Source of the DNA: PCRC01 sp017848435
Lineage (GTDB): Bacteria; Pseudomonadota; Gammaproteobacteria; Burkholderiales; Burkholderiaceae_C
Assembly (NCBI GenBank): GCA_965284315.1
Contig: OZ260072.1
Span: forward strand, 372,001 to 436,000
Reading direction: 5' to 3'
Length of the DNA stretch: 64,000 nt
Part shown: in pieces, positions 30,856 through 39,062 of the stretch
Layout of the letters: each line of letters starts with the position of its first letter
Position numbering within the stretch: the first letter of the stretch is position 1
The notes under the pieces: generated by a model
Seen by the model: only the letters and a program-made list of their open reading frames with translations
What the model was told of the DNA's origin: nothing
Database searches by the model: none
Translations under genes and position numbers: made by a program

Positions 30856-31158
30856 TCAGCGGGTCGGTGGGGGAACGATCACGACGGTGTCGCCGCCGGT
30901 CCGGCCACGCTGGCCGGTGGCGCCGGTGTCACCCGTGTTGCCTGTGTTCCCGGTGGCACCGCTGGCGCCGGTCATGCCCATGGCACCCGCCTCGCCAGGC
31001 GCGCCGGTGTTGCCAGACGAACCGGTGGCGCCGGTTGCACCGGTGGCACCTGCAGGGCCAGGCACCGTGATCACGGTGGGTGCAGCCGCAGGGGTGCGGT
31101 CACAGGCACTGAGTGTGAAGACCGCCAAAGCGGCGGCCAATGCGATGGAATATTTCAT
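30856..31158 (-). CDS. Collagen-like lipoprotein
   Basis: 100 residues. A lipoprotein signal with lipobox (AVFTLSAC, Cys at about residue 18) is followed by a short Pro/Val spacer. An uninterrupted run of about 18 Gly-x-y triplets then follows (GPAGATGATGATGSSGNTG, GAPGEAGAMGMTGASG, GNTGNTGDTGATGQRG), and the end is VVIVPPPTR. This is a bacterial collagen-like triple-helix domain; Thr in the Y position is typical of bacterial collagens. A trimer anchored to the outer membrane is expected. The ATG at 31158 has GGAACAAC upstream. Its function is unknown; adhesion or spacer roles are seen in other bacteria. Confidence 0.83.
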   Translation of the reverse strand: MKYSIALAAALAVFTLSACDRTPAAAPTVITVPGPAGATGATGATGSSGNTGAPGEAGAMGMTGASGATGNTGNTGDTGATGQRGRTGGDTVVIVPPPTR

Positions 31159-31349
31159 GGAGTTGTTCCTTGGTGTGATGCCCACCCTGCCGCTGGCCAG
31201 GATGGTTGCGGCGGCGGAACAGGTCAGCACCGAAGGTACCCCGGCAGCGTGGCGCACAGCGTGGGCCTACAAGGCCAGGCGTTCCAATCCAAAGCGCTGA
31301 CTGGGTGTAGGAGAACCCGCCGTCAAACAGGTCAATGGCCATCCGGCGG

Positions 31350-32006
31350 TCAGAACTCGAACTTCATGCCAATGCTGTAGAGCGTTTCACCGCCGTTGCG
31401 GCCCACGCTGGCACCCAGGTCAATGTCTTTCACCAGCTCGGTCCGAAAACCCATGCCCAGGGTGGGTTTCTCATCACGCTGCACTTCCCACTCCACATAA
31501 CCGGTCACCGCGCCAAAGGCCCGCTCCCACGCCACCCCGGCGGTGGGCAACGACGGCCCACCGGGCGCACGGAACAGGCCCAGGTTCATGTGCACCGCAC
31601 CCCGTCCGACATCGCAGGTCATCATGCCGTGCGAAAACGACGCGGGGCCGCGCTGGCCGCGTGGGTGGGTCAGTTCCAGCGCCGCCGCATGGTGGCAGCC
31701 CCCCGCCTGTGGCCGGGTCAGCTGGAACTTGCCTTCCAGGCCGGTGGTGGTCAGGCGATCGGTCCGGTCGCGGGACAGGGTGGCCGTCACTTCGAGCCCG
31801 GTCAGCGGTACGTAGGTGGACGCCACGTTCCACACCCTGCCCCCACCCGGCTCGCGGGCGAACCAGGTCTGCACAAAACCGGTACGGGCGGCGCCGACGC
31901 CGGCGTCGTCCACGTTCATCGGGCGTTCGGCATGGCCAACACCGGGCAGCAAAAAGAGCCCCAGAAAAACAGCCATTGGCAAGCGGCTGTGTGACAACAA
32001 ATGCAT
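31350..32006 (-). CDS. Putative outer-membrane / exported protein
   Basis: 218 residues with a signal peptide (RLPMAVFLGLFLLPGVGHA). The mature part starts ERPMNVDDAGVGAARTGFVQ and alternates beta strands up to a C-terminal Phe (YSIGMKFEF), as in beta-barrel proteins. Several Cys and His occur in the middle (GGCHHAAALELTHP, MMTCDVG). No family is recognised with confidence. The collagen-like gene lies downstream, but 190 bp separates them. The 288 bp upstream hold a 27-bp sequence shared with the MarR gene and nothing else clear. Confidence 0.65.
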   Translation of the reverse strand: MHLLSHSRLPMAVFLGLFLLPGVGHAERPMNVDDAGVGAARTGFVQTWFAREPGGGRVWNVASTYVPLTGLEVTATLSRDRTDRLTTTGLEGKFQLTRPQAGGCHHAAALELTHPRGQRGPASFSHGMMTCDVGRGAVHMNLGLFRAPGGPSLPTAGVAWERAFGAVTGYVEWEVQRDEKPTLGMGFRTELVKDIDLGASVGRNGGETLYSIGMKFEF

Positions 32007-32068
32007 GGGAAACGTCCTGAGAAAAGGGCCGCCCCGTTGGGACCCCGGAACGCTTGGCCCACACCCTA

Positions 32069-32095
32069 CAGCCGCTGCAGCGCGTCGTCAATCAG
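32069..32095. repeat. 27-bp exact copy of a segment inside the marR-type gene
   Basis: The 27 bases here are identical to positions 36,815-36,841, inside the MarR-family gene, where they encode LIDDALQRL on the minus strand. Here the same frame reads ALIDDALQRL and then a stop. It is preceded by about 35 further open codons (WVTLNPFQSRS ... LALQRARP) back to an in-frame TGA. It may be the tail of a decayed gene. Confidence 0.5.
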
Positions 32096-32294
32096 TGCGG
32101 GCCGGGCGCGTTGTAGCGCCAGCCATTGTGCAGCTTTGGTGTTACCCGACCGTGACTGAAACGGGTTGAGGGTGACCCACAGGCGACGTGCCCTGCCTCA
32201 AGTTTTGCCCTTCACTACCGACAAAAAAGTTGACAACTGACAAATCGCCCGCCAACGCCTCGTTCTGGTCCTCCCCAAGTCACTCAAACGACAC

Positions 32295-33413
32295 ATGGTC
32301 AATCCTGACGCCAACACAAAGCACCTTCTGGGCTCGCACATCCTGGTGGTCGACGACGAGCCGGCCAACCTCAAGCTGTTGCGGCTGATGCTGCAGCACG
32401 CCGGCTACCAGCACATCACTCTGCTGGAAGACCCCCGGCAAGTGGCTGCGCTGTGCCAAGCCGAGCCGCCGGACCTGATCCTGCTCGACATCAACATGCC
32501 CCACCTGGACGGGTTTGGGGTCATGGCACAGCTCAAGGCACTGCACTCGCCATTGGCTTGCCCGATCGTCGTCCTCACCGCCCAATGTGGACAGGACCTG
32601 CTGCTGCGCGCGCTACAGGAGGGCGCCAGCGACTTTCTGAACAAGCCCTTCAACCGGCAGGAACTGCTGGCGCGGGTACACAACTTCCTTGAAGCGCACC
32701 AGGCACGCCAGCGCCTGCTCACCGACCGCAGCGCCCTGCAGGAAGCCGTGCAGCACCAAACCCGGGAGGTACAGCGGTTGCAGGCGGACGTGGTGCGCCG
32801 CCTGGCCCGCGCATCCGAACTGCGCGACAACGAAACCGGCGCCCATGTGCTGCGCATGAGCCACACCTCGGCGCTGCTGGCCAAACAGATTGGTTGGGGC
32901 GACCAGGCCTGCGCACTGCTGCTGGACGCCAGTCCGATGCACGACGTCGGCAAGATCGGCATACCAGACGACATCCTGCTCAAGCCAGGCCCGCTCACAC
33001 CCGACGAACGCACCATCATGCAGACCCACACCACGGTGGGCGCCGCACTGCTCACCGGTTCCGACGACCCGTTGCTCAGCATGGCACGCGACATTGCGCT
33101 GTGCCACCACGAGAAATGGGACGGTACCGGTTACCCCAACGGGCTGGCGGGCACCGACATCCCCGAGGCCGCACGCATCGTGGCCATTGCCGATGTGTTC
33201 GACGCGCTCACCTCCGAGCGCCCCTACAAGCAGGCGTGGCCGGTGGCCGACGCAGTGCAGTTCATGCAGAGCCAGTCCGGCAAACATTTCGACCCGAACA
33301 TCCTGCCCCACTTCCTGGAGGTGATGCCGCAGGTGCAGGCGATCCGCATGCGCCACACCGAACCGGAGGTGCCGACGCCCGGTACCTCGCCATCCGCTGG
33401 AGCCGCCGCATGA
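32295..33413 (+). CDS. Response regulator with HD-GYP phosphodiesterase domain
   Basis: 372 residues. An N-terminal receiver domain has the acidic pocket VVDDEPAN, the phospho-acceptor Asp in LILLDINMPHLDGFG, and the Lys in FLNKPF. A short coiled coil (QEAVQHQTREVQRLQADVV) leads to an HD-GYP domain with the catalytic HD in MHDVGKIGIPDDIL and the HHEKWDGTGYPNGL motif. It should hydrolyse cyclic di-GMP under control of phosphorylation by the kinase encoded two genes downstream. Its stop overlaps the next start (ATGA). Confidence 0.93.
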   Translation: MVNPDANTKHLLGSHILVVDDEPANLKLLRLMLQHAGYQHITLLEDPRQVAALCQAEPPDLILLDINMPHLDGFGVMAQLKALHSPLACPIVVLTAQCGQDLLLRALQEGASDFLNKPFNRQELLARVHNFLEAHQARQRLLTDRSALQEAVQHQTREVQRLQADVVRRLARASELRDNETGAHVLRMSHTSALLAKQIGWGDQACALLLDASPMHDVGKIGIPDDILLKPGPLTPDERTIMQTHTTVGAALLTGSDDPLLSMARDIALCHHEKWDGTGYPNGLAGTDIPEAARIVAIADVFDALTSERPYKQAWPVADAVQFMQSQSGKHFDPNILPHFLEVMPQVQAIRMRHTEPEVPTPGTSPSAGAAA

Positions 33414-34216
33414 TTTGGTCCGTCGGGCGCCTGTGCGCCGTGGCTTTTGCCCTGTTTGTTGCTTTGGCGATGGTACCTGCCGCCTGGTCCGGCACCACCC
33501 TTGACCGGGTGCTGGCGTCCAAAACCTTGCGGGTGTGCATCTGGCCCGCCTACTACGGTGTGACCTACCGCAACCCGCGCACCCAGGAGATGGTCGGCAT
33601 CGACATCGACCTCTCCCAGGCACTGGGCAAAGACCTGGGGGCCAAGGTGCAGAACGTGGACTCGTCGTTTCCCACGCTGGTGGACGACCTGCTCAACGAC
33701 CGCTGTGACGTGGCGATGTTCGCGATCGGTGTGCTGCCGCAGCGTCAGGAGAAGCTGCAGTTTTCGCAGCCCTACCTGCAAAGCGACATCTACGGCGTCA
33801 CCACACGCAGCAGCCGCATCATCAAGACCTGGGACGACATCGACCAGCCTGGTGTGAATGTGGCGGTACAGGCGGGCACCTTCATGGAGCCGGTGATGGC
33901 AGCCCAACTCAAACACGCCCGGATGGTGGTGGTCAAACCCCCGCAGCTGCGCGAACAGGAGCTGGAAGCCGGCCGGGTCGATGTGTTCATGACCGACTAC
34001 CCCTACAGCCGACGCCTGCTGGACAACGCCGACTGGGCCCGGCTGGTGGCGCCTCCCAAACCCTTTCATGTGCTGCCCTACGCCTACGCGGTCAAGCCCG
34101 GCGACGCCGACTGGCTCCAGCGCATCAACCGTTTTGTGTCGGCCATCCAGCAAGACGGCCGGCTCGCCACCGCCGCCAAACGCAACGGGTTGACAGACAT
34201 CATGGTGCTGAAATAA
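33410..34216 (+). CDS. Periplasmic substrate-binding protein (SBP_bac_3 family)
   Basis: 268 residues with a signal peptide (LCAVAFALFVALAMVPAAWS). The mature protein is a polar-amino-acid-type binding protein: LRVCIWPAYYGVTYRNP, MVGIDIDLSQALGKDLGAKV, CDVAMFAIGVLPQRQEKLQF and AGRVDVFMTDYPYSRRLL. It has no transporter genes beside it. Its start overlaps the HD-GYP gene, and the histidine kinase starts 11 bp after its stop. It is therefore likely a sensor protein that presents a ligand to the kinase rather than part of a transporter. Confidence 0.88.
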   Translation: MIWSVGRLCAVAFALFVALAMVPAAWSGTTLDRVLASKTLRVCIWPAYYGVTYRNPRTQEMVGIDIDLSQALGKDLGAKVQNVDSSFPTLVDDLLNDRCDVAMFAIGVLPQRQEKLQFSQPYLQSDIYGVTTRSSRIIKTWDDIDQPGVNVAVQAGTFMEPVMAAQLKHARMVVVKPPQLREQELEAGRVDVFMTDYPYSRRLLDNADWARLVAPPKPFHVLPYAYAVKPGDADWLQRINRFVSAIQQDGRLATAAKRNGLTDIMVLK

Positions 34217-34227
34217 GCGTCGTCGCC

Positions 34228-36756
34228 TTGACCCCGCCGGGTGCAGCGGCGGTGCGAACCACGCCACCGCGCTGGCTCAACCCAGGTTCGGTGCTGGTGG
34301 CCGCAACGCTGCTGGCCGTGCTGGTGCTGGTGCTGGCCTCAGCTTTCCTGGCCTACCAGTTGCACCAGACCCACCGCCGCGAACTGCACAGCGTTTCGCT
34401 GCTCGCCCGCAGCCTGGAAGACCATGCCAACCGGACGTTCAACGCGGTCGACGTCACCCTGGCCACCGTGGCCGATGCCCTGGCGTCAACCGGCAACGGT
34501 GACGAGTTGGTGCGCCAGGCCGATGTGTTGCGCCAGGCGCAGCAGGGCCTGTCGGTGGTGCGCAGTGTGTCGCTGATCAACGCCGAAGGCCAGATCCTGA
34601 ACAGCTCGGTGGCGGGCAACATCGGCATCCGGCTGGACCTGAGGCTGGTGCCGCTGCCGTTACCGGGCGCGGTGGACCGTCTGGGTCCGCTCGTGGCCGG
34701 GCGTGACCTCGCCGACGGACACCCCCGGTCCACTGCTGCCAGCCGGCACAGCTTCATCCCTTTGAGCCGAGCTGTTCCGGTTGAAGATGGCCGCAGCCTG
34801 TACCTTGTGGCTGCACTCAACCCCGATTTTTTTGCCAACGAGTACCCGCTGATGCTGGGCGACGAGGGCCACGCCGCCGCCCTGCTGACCGTGCAGGGGA
34901 CCCTGCTCAGCGCATCGGACGGCATCGCCGCGACAGCCCATCCCGGCCCGCAAACTCACCCGTTTTTCACCGATTACCTGCCGGCCCGCGAGAGTGGCAG
35001 CTTCGTCGGCATCGGCTTTGGCGAACGCAAGGTGGTCACCGCCTTCCGCACCCTGCGCCAACGCCCACTCGCGGTGGTGGTGGAACGGGACTACGCCCGC
35101 GTGCGCGCCGAATGGGCACAAATTGCAGGATGGGTCGCAGGTGCGTGCGTGCTGGCATGGGCGCTGATCGCCGCCATGGCCACTGCCGCTTGGCGCAGCC
35201 TGGTAAGCCATGCGGCGGTACAGAAAGCTTTGCGCCAAAGCCAGCACAACGTGGCCGCCAGCGAACGGCAGCTGCGCATCATGGTGGAGAGCGTGCACGA
35301 GCTGTTCTTCCGAACCGACCACCAAGGCCGGATCGGCTTTGTCAACCAGCATTGGCAACCTTTTTTTGGCCGCCCCCTGGACGCAGCGCTGGGCCACCGC
35401 CTGGCCGATTTTTGTGCCCCGCAGGACCGCCCTGCCGTGGACGCACTGTTCAGCGCTGCCGCCTGCAGCGACACCCCCTCCCTGACGCTGCGGATTCCCC
35501 AGCCTGAGGGCGGACAACGCACGCTGGAGGTGTCGGTGGCGTCGGTGACCAACGACAGCGGCGAACTGGACGGCTTCGCGGGTTTTGCGCTGGACGTCAC
35601 CGAACGCGAGGAGGCGCGCAACCGCCTGGAAGCCCAGCTGACCTTCACCGCCCGGCTGCTGGAAGTCAACCCGACGCCACTGTTCGTTAAAGACAACCAG
35701 GGCCGGCTGGTGATGGTCAACCAGGCCTGGCTGGACCTGATGGATTTGCCGCGCGAGGCGGTGATTGGCCGCGACTCGCAGACCTTGTTTGGCACAGCCG
35801 CAGCGGTCCACAACATGTACGACCAGCGGCTGCTGAAATCCGAGGACGCGGTGCGCTATGAAAGTTGCCTGGAACGGCCCGGCCGGCCACCACGCGACAC
35901 GGTGCTGACCAAAGTGCGCTTCACCGATGCCGCAGGCCAGGCGGCCGGGCTGGTGGGCAGCATTGTGGACGTGACCGAATTCCGCGAAGCCGAGCGCAGC
36001 ATCCGCCTGGGCAAGGAAACCGCCGAACGCGCCAACCAGACCCAGGCCGAGTTCATTGCCCATATCAGCCACGAGCTGCGCACGCCGCTGCAGTCCATCA
36101 TTGGCTTTGCCGAGCTGGGTGGCGACATGGCGCAGCAGCAGCCCGACCTGCAGGACATGTTCAACGACATCCAGGCCGGTGGGCAGCGCATGCTGACGCT
36201 GGTCAATGGCCTGCTGGACCTCGCCAAAATGGACCGTGAAACCGCCATGCTCAACCTGCAAACAGACCACGTTGGTCAGTTGATGGAAGATGTCATCAGG
36301 GAGTTTCGACCGCTTGCCGCCCCGCGCCACCTGCAGGTCGTGTGGCAGACCACCCACAGCGCGCTGTATGCGCGGATTGACGCGTTCCGCCTGCAGCAGG
36401 TGTTTCGCAATGTGCTGGCCAACGCGGTGCACCATGCGCCTGACGGCAGCACGGTGGAAGTCACAGGCAGCCTGCTGGCGAATGGGAGTTTGCAGGTGCG
36501 GGTGGCCGACCGCGGCCCCGGCATCCCGCCGGCAGAGCTGGAAAAGATCTTCGACACCTTTGTGCAGTCCAGCCGACAGCCGGCACGCCGGGGCGGCACT
36601 GGGCTGGGGCTGACCATCAGCCGCCGCATCATGCAGGCCCACGGGGGCAGCATCCATGCCGAAAACCGCGCCGGGGGCGGCACCGCGATGGTCATGACGC
36701 TGCCTCCAGGCCAGGTCATGCTGGCCCCTGCCGAACCCACGCTGGCAGCGGCCTGA
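34228..36756 (+). CDS. Membrane sensor histidine kinase with PAS domains
   Basis: About 842 residues. Two transmembrane segments (near residues 21-47, VLVAATLLAVLVLVLASAFL, and near 300-315) enclose a periplasmic dCache-like sensor region. Two PAS domains follow (RIMVESVHELFFRTDHQGRI and LTFTARLLEVNPTPLFVKDN), then the HisKA motif FIAHISHELRTPLQSIIGF and the ATPase with N-box FRNVLANAVHHAPDG, G1 VADRGPGIPP and G2 GGTGLGLTISRRIM. It probably phosphorylates the HD-GYP regulator. The start is uncertain: a TTG at 34228 or a GTG at 34252, neither with a clear ribosome binding site. Confidence 0.92.
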   Translation: MTPPGAAAVRTTPPRWLNPGSVLVAATLLAVLVLVLASAFLAYQLHQTHRRELHSVSLLARSLEDHANRTFNAVDVTLATVADALASTGNGDELVRQADVLRQAQQGLSVVRSVSLINAEGQILNSSVAGNIGIRLDLRLVPLPLPGAVDRLGPLVAGRDLADGHPRSTAASRHSFIPLSRAVPVEDGRSLYLVAALNPDFFANEYPLMLGDEGHAAALLTVQGTLLSASDGIAATAHPGPQTHPFFTDYLPARESGSFVGIGFGERKVVTAFRTLRQRPLAVVVERDYARVRAEWAQIAGWVAGACVLAWALIAAMATAAWRSLVSHAAVQKALRQSQHNVAASERQLRIMVESVHELFFRTDHQGRIGFVNQHWQPFFGRPLDAALGHRLADFCAPQDRPAVDALFSAAACSDTPSLTLRIPQPEGGQRTLEVSVASVTNDSGELDGFAGFALDVTEREEARNRLEAQLTFTARLLEVNPTPLFVKDNQGRLVMVNQAWLDLMDLPREAVIGRDSQTLFGTAAAVHNMYDQRLLKSEDAVRYESCLERPGRPPRDTVLTKVRFTDAAGQAAGLVGSIVDVTEFREAERSIRLGKETAERANQTQAEFIAHISHELRTPLQSIIGFAELGGDMAQQQPDLQDMFNDIQAGGQRMLTLVNGLLDLAKMDRETAMLNLQTDHVGQLMEDVIREFRPLAAPRHLQVVWQTTHSALYARIDAFRLQQVFRNVLANAVHHAPDGSTVEVTGSLLANGSLQVRVADRGPGIPPAELEKIFDTFVQSSRQPARRGGTGLGLTISRRIMQAHGGSIHAENRAGGGTAMVMTLPPGQVMLAPAEPTLAAA

Positions 36757-36778
36757 GCACAGCGTTTGCCTCGGGGGC

Positions 36779-37258
36779 CTATTCGGCGTCTGCCGTGGTG
36801 CCGTCCGCACCGCTCAGCCGCTGCAGCGCGTCGTCAATCAGCGCATGCAACGCCAGCACATTGGCCGGGCCGAGCACGGCGTTGATTTGCAGCTGTGCGG
36901 TTTTCCAGCGGCGCTGCGCCTCGACGCGTTTCTCGCGGCCCGCAGTGGTGGCCAGCACCAGGCGGCTGCGCGCGTCGTCCCCGGCCGTGACTTCCAGCCA
37001 GCCGGCGGCCACCAGGGGCTGCAGGTTGCGCGACAGCGTGGAGGCGGTGACCTTCATCTGCGCGGCCAAATCCACCGGGCGGATCGGCCCAAGCAGCACC
37101 ACGTGCGACAGCAGCGAGTACTGCGTGCCCTTCAGGCCGGACTTGCCGACCTCGGCGTCGTAGTGCTGCGCCACGCGGCGCATCAGCTGGCGCAGCTTGA
37201 GGTTGGTGCAGCCTTGCGGCTGGACAGCGGGCGTTGACGCCTGGGTGACTTTCATCAT
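36779..37258 (-). CDS. MarR-family transcriptional regulator
   Basis: 159 residues. A winged-helix MarR protein: helix LRQLMRRVAQHYDAEVGKSG, recognition region RPVDLAAQMKVTASTLSRNL, wing TAGDDARSRLVLATTAG. It is transcribed divergently from a thioesterase gene and then gloA, with a double palindrome between. It likely represses both itself and the thioesterase. The ATG at 37258 (or 37255) lies only a few bases from the palindromes, and no ribosome binding site is seen, so its mRNA is probably leaderless or nearly so. Confidence 0.92.
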   Translation of the reverse strand: MMKVTQASTPAVQPQGCTNLKLRQLMRRVAQHYDAEVGKSGLKGTQYSLLSHVVLLGPIRPVDLAAQMKVTASTLSRNLQPLVAAGWLEVTAGDDARSRLVLATTAGREKRVEAQRRWKTAQLQINAVLGPANVLALHALIDDALQRLSGADGTTADAE

Positions 37259-37262
37259 CTTT

Positions 37263-37292
37263 TAATTGTAGCTACAATTATTGTAGATACAA
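37263..37292. promoter_or_regulatory. Double MarR-type operator between divergent genes
   Basis: An 18-bp perfect palindrome (TAATTGTAGCTACAATTA, 37263-37280) abuts a second near-palindrome (TTGTAGATACAA, 37281-37292), with centres 15 bp apart. The TACAAT halves double as possible -10 boxes. On the minus strand TTGTAT-N16-TACAAT would start transcription at about the marR ATG. On the plus strand the site sits just before the thioesterase ribosome binding site (TAGGAG). Confidence 0.82.
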
Positions 37293-37308
37293 CTGTAGGA
37301 GTTACCCG

Positions 37309-37860
37309 ATGAGTGCTGAACAGATCCAGGCCCAGTGGCTGATGGAAGTCGAAGCGGTGCGTGCCCGCATGCTGGCCGCCGGTGGCAAGGCCGGGCTGGC
37401 CACACCCGACATGCTGGTGGGCAAAACCGGGCTGGAGCAGATGCAGGCCATGCTCGACGGCCGCTCGCCCTACCCCCACATCGCCGACACGATGGACTTC
37501 GCGCTGGTGGAAATCGCGCCCGGCAAGGCGGTGTTCCAGGGCACGCCCCAGCTCAAACACTACAACCCGCTGGGCACGGTGCACGGCGGCTGGTACGCCA
37601 CGCTGCTCGATTCGGCACTGGGCTGCGCGGTGCACACCACCATGCCGGTGGGCCGGGCCTACACCACCGCCGAACTGGGGGTGAACATCGTGCGTTCCGC
37701 CTCGCACAAGTCAGGCCCGCTGCGGGCCATTGGCACGGTGCTGCACGCCGGCAAACAGCTCGCCACCGCCGAGGCGCGCATCGTCGGGCCCGATGGCAAG
37801 CTCTACGCCCATGCCACCACCACCTGCCTGGTGTTTGAGTTTCCGCCGCGCAGCGCCTGA
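37309..37860 (+). CDS. PaaI-family hotdog thioesterase
   Basis: 183 residues. A hotdog-fold acyl-CoA thioesterase with the PaaI-type motif HYNPLGTVHGGWYATLLDSA near residue 85 and the later strands AYTTAELGVNIVRSAS and LYAHATTTCLVFEF. The N-terminal extension (about 40 residues) is longer than minimal family members. It hydrolyses acyl- or aryl-CoA esters; the substrate is unknown. TAGGAG precedes the ATG. The divergent MarR gene and the operator suggest induction by an aromatic acid or its CoA ester. Confidence 0.9.
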   Translation: MSAEQIQAQWLMEVEAVRARMLAAGGKAGLATPDMLVGKTGLEQMQAMLDGRSPYPHIADTMDFALVEIAPGKAVFQGTPQLKHYNPLGTVHGGWYATLLDSALGCAVHTTMPVGRAYTTAELGVNIVRSASHKSGPLRAIGTVLHAGKQLATAEARIVGPDGKLYAHATTTCLVFEFPPRSA

Positions 37861-37882
37861 GCCATCACGGCAAAATGGGGGC

Positions 37883-38293
37883 ATGCGACTCCTCCACACC
37901 ATGCTCCGCGTGGGCAACCTCCAGCGTTCAATTGACTTCTACACCCAGGTGCTCGGCATGCAGTTGCTGCGCACCTCGGACAACCCGGAATACAAGTACT
38001 CGCTGGCCTTTCTGGGCTACGGCAGCAACCCGGACCATGCCGAGATTGAGCTGACCTACAACCACGGCGTCACGCAGTACGACATGGGCAGCGCCTACGG
38101 CCACATTGCGCTGGGTGTGCCCGACGCCTATGCCGCCGTCGAGACGATCAAGGCCGCTGGCGGCAACGTCACCCGCGAAGCCGGCCCGGTGGCCGGTGGC
38201 AGCACGGTCATCGCCTTCGTGACCGACCCGGACGGCTACAAGATCGAACTGATCCAGCGTGCCGAGGGTGCGGGCGGCCAGGGCCTGCGCTGA
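37883..38293 (+). CDS. gloA: Lactoylglutathione lyase (glyoxalase I)
   Basis: 136 residues, typical of GloA. It converts the methylglyoxal-glutathione hemithioacetal to S-lactoylglutathione. All four metal ligands are visible: His in RLLHTMLRV, Glu in HAEIELTYNHG, His in YGHIALGVPD and Glu in GYKIELIQR. The short bacterial length fits the nickel-activated class. It starts 22 bp after the thioesterase stop and may share its transcript. Repeat copy B, which contains a hairpin with a T-rich tail, lies just downstream. Confidence 0.95.
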   Translation: MRLLHTMLRVGNLQRSIDFYTQVLGMQLLRTSDNPEYKYSLAFLGYGSNPDHAEIELTYNHGVTQYDMGSAYGHIALGVPDAYAAVETIKAAGGNVTREAGPVAGGSTVIAFVTDPDGYKIELIQRAEGAGGQGLR

Positions 38294-38324
38294 CGGCCAT
38301 GGTGGCAACCGCGCCAAACACTCC

Positions 38325-38386
38325 TGTTTTCATAGCTGAACCGCAAGGTTTCACCAAGGCCCAAGGCCGATTGGGCATTATTTTTG
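38325..38386 (+). repeat. Dispersed intergenic repeat, copy B, with terminator-like hairpin
   Basis: CATAGCTGAACCGCAAGG, TTTCACCAAGGC, CCAAGGCCGATTGGGC: same skeleton as copies at 13,854, 25,682 and 51,335. In this copy GCCCAA (38359-38364) pairs with TTGGGC (38371-38376) and is followed by ATTATTTTT, so it could end the gloA transcript. Confidence 0.65.
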
Positions 38387-38458
38387 CCGATTGTGGGCCT
38401 GCAAAGCCATGTCAAGGGCCCCGTCATCGCCCCCAGGCCATGCCGCGTTGATAGCCGC

Positions 38459-39055
38459 ATGACCGCCTGGCCCACCCCCGTCCGAGACCCCGTGCCGATG
38501 CTGGCCGAGGTGCACCGGGTCTGGGGCGGTGGCTCGGACCTCTGGGTGTTTGGCTATGGCTCGCTGATCTGGCGGCCCGACTTTGAATCCGCCGAACACC
38601 GGCCCGCCAAGGTGCACGGCTGGCACCGGGCACTGAAGATGTGGAGCCGCATCAACCGCGGCTCGCCGGAATGCCCGGGCCTGGTGTTTGCGCTGCTCAC
38701 CGGCGGCAGCTGCCAGGGCGTGGCCTTTCGCATTCCCCAGAAAGACGGTCATGCGGTGCTCGACAAACTCTGGCAACGCGAGATGGTCACCGGCGTGTAC
38801 GACCCGAAATGGCTCCAATGCGCCACACCGCAAGGCCCGGTGAAGGCGCTGGCTTTCACCCTGTCACGCCAAAGCCCCAACTACACCGGTGAGCTCAGCG
38901 AGGCGCACTACCGGCAGGTGTTTTCGGCCGCCTGCGGCCGCTATGGCACGACGCTGGACTACGCCCGCCAGACCTACGAGTGCCTGCTCTCGCACGGCAT
39001 TGTGGACCGGCGCCTGGGCCGGCTGCTGCAACTGGCCGAGCAGCGCCGGGCTTAA
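38459..39055 (+). CDS. Gamma-glutamylcyclotransferase (ChaC family)
   Basis: 198 residues. The ChaC/GGCT-like fold is shown by the glycine-rich substrate loop VFGYGSLIWRPDF, the HGWHRALKMWS segment, and ALAFTLSRQSPNY. ChaC enzymes split glutathione into 5-oxoproline and Cys-Gly in the cytoplasm. Its position directly after glyoxalase I, another glutathione enzyme, may be coincidence. The chosen ATG at 38459 begins a normal family N-terminus; the open frame continues upstream into repeat copy B. The downstream gene is convergent. Confidence 0.88.
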   Translation: MTAWPTPVRDPVPMLAEVHRVWGGGSDLWVFGYGSLIWRPDFESAEHRPAKVHGWHRALKMWSRINRGSPECPGLVFALLTGGSCQGVAFRIPQKDGHAVLDKLWQREMVTGVYDPKWLQCATPQGPVKALAFTLSRQSPNYTGELSEAHYRQVFSAACGRYGTTLDYARQTYECLLSHGIVDRRLGRLLQLAEQRRA

Positions 39056-39062
39056 ACAGGGG

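Noticed and set aside
34660..36810. Minus-strand open frame of 716 codons opposite the histidine kinase
   Set aside because: No recognisable motif, composition typical of an antisense frame; the kinase on the plus strand has all its boxes.
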